A stretch of DNA of 64,000 nt from Amycolatopsis bullii. Its GTDB lineage: Bacteria; Actinomycetota; Actinomycetes; Mycobacteriales; Pseudonocardiaceae. The notes beneath the pieces are model-generated. The model was not told where the DNA came from, ran no database searches, and was given only the letters and a program-made list of their open reading frames with translations. This document shows positions 63,785 to 64,000 of the stretch, one piece after another. Positions within the stretch are counted from its first letter, which is position 1; each line of letters starts with the position of its first letter. A program made the position numbers and the translations under genes. The stretch is taken from assembly GCF_014654205.1 (NCBI RefSeq), contig NZ_BNAW01000045.1:1-64000 (forward strand), written 5' to 3'.

Positions 63785-64000
63785 TCAGCTCGTGGGGCGG
63801 GCCGAGTAGCCGCCTCGGCGCTGGCCCGGCTGGCGCTGGCCCGGCTCGAAGCCCTTGCCCAGCGACGTTGCCGTGGCCGTCTGGCCCTCGACCTTCGCCA
63901 CCACCGTCACGTTCGTGTCGCCCGTCTTCACGTCGCCCGTCTTCTCGGTCGACGAGTCGAGCGTGTACGTCTGCTTGTAGCCGTCCTTGCTGGTCAACGT
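63785..64000 (-). CDS. C-terminus of a secreted DUF5666-like protein (partial)
   Basis: The frame runs off the right edge, so only about 71 C-terminal residues are visible. They form a beta-rich stretch (TSKDGYKQTYTLDSSTEKTG, then TNVTVVAKVEGQTATATSL) like DUF5666-type extracellular domains, and end in a Gly/Arg/Gln-rich tail. No signal peptide or anchor can be assessed because the N-terminus is outside the window. It lies 105 bp upstream of the kinase start on the same strand and could be in the same transcript. Confidence 0.6.
   Translation of the reverse strand, partial: TLTSKDGYKQTYTLDSSTEKTGDVKTGDTNVTVVAKVEGQTATATSLGKGFEPGQRQPGQRRGGYSARPTS

Noticed and set aside
1..64000. CRISPR arrays, insertion sequences or prophage modules
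   Set aside because: No regularly spaced repeats, transposase, terminase or integrase signatures were seen. The tandem repeats found are all intragenic and contiguous.

Overview
The window is about 70% G+C, has short intergenic gaps, uses GTG and TTG starts freely, and carries many genes of actinobacterial type (F420-dependent nitroreductase family, UPF0303, DUF6328, DUF2339, HelR-type RNA polymerase motor, WXG100-like proteins, LGFP repeats). It is most likely chromosomal DNA of a mycelial actinomycete, and Amycolatopsis or another Pseudonocardiaceae genus fits best. That placement rests on protein style only, not on a database search. I see no transposase, phage module or CRISPR array.

Layout. 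1-2809: the start of a proline-rich protein that runs off the left edge, a small GGDEF cyclase, IPP isomerase and an alpha/beta hydrolase. 2820-7348: a tightly overlapping minus-strand operon (GntR regulator, ADP-ribosylglycohydrolase-like enzyme, PfkB kinase, NCS1 permease, isochorismatase-like hydrolase) that resembles E. coli yegTUVW and is probably for nucleoside-like salvage. 7366-20122: housekeeping and envelope genes (VC0807 protein, DusB, Gfo/Idh/MocA oxidoreductase, DUF2339 and DUF6328 membrane proteins, VOC protein, Tat phosphoesterase, HelR-like motor), then a divergent Lrp/AsnC regulator and amino-acid permease. 20100-21517: a diaminopimelate decarboxylase behind an RNA hairpin that buries its ribosome-binding site. 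21584-27280: a DHDPS-family enzyme and FCD-GntR regulator divergent from a four-gene ABC importer. 27394-33291: MerR regulator, an editing-domain-less threonyl-tRNA synthetase preceded by a Thr-Thr-Thr leader peptide and attenuator, UPF0303 protein, Tat phospholipase C and an M20 amidohydrolase. 33369-36105: the tadA pair, tRNA-Ser(CGA) and a frameshifted gene. 36149-43416: NmrA-like reductase, a pair of helical proteins interrupted by a dispersed palindromic repeat, TauD-type dioxygenase, SnoaL-like protein, a 33-residue membrane peptide, CapA-like protein and a large secreted nuclease.

43505-50208 is the most distinctive region: nine genes in two convergent blocks encode WXG100-like and other small helical proteins, a YbaB-like protein and one FtsK/SpoIIIE ATPase, with no EccB, EccD, EccE or mycosin gene in view. 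It looks like a reduced type VII-like system. 50422-54274 holds tRNA-Ser(GGA) and a DNA methyltransferase flanked by a PP2C phosphatase and a Ser/Thr kinase. 54264-64000 holds an L,D-transpeptidase lipoprotein, a secreted sugar-dehydrogenase-like protein with 171-bp LGFP repeats, a 3-hydroxyacyl-CoA dehydrogenase, a TetR regulator with two palindromic operators facing an F420-type enzyme, and a NarL/LiaR-type two-component pair. The right edge cuts a secreted protein.

Regulation visible in the DNA includes an amino-acid attenuator (29440-29541), a start-sequestering hairpin (21441-21517), operators for GntR (7327-7348), MerR (27363-27377) and TetR (61083-61148), and many probable leaderless starts with a TANNNT hexamer 6-7 nt upstream. 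The longest stretch without a confident gene is 50209-50737, which holds a perfect inverted repeat, one doubtful Cys-rich ORF and a tRNA terminator. In 310-530 and 54762-54980 I see only promoter-type sequence.
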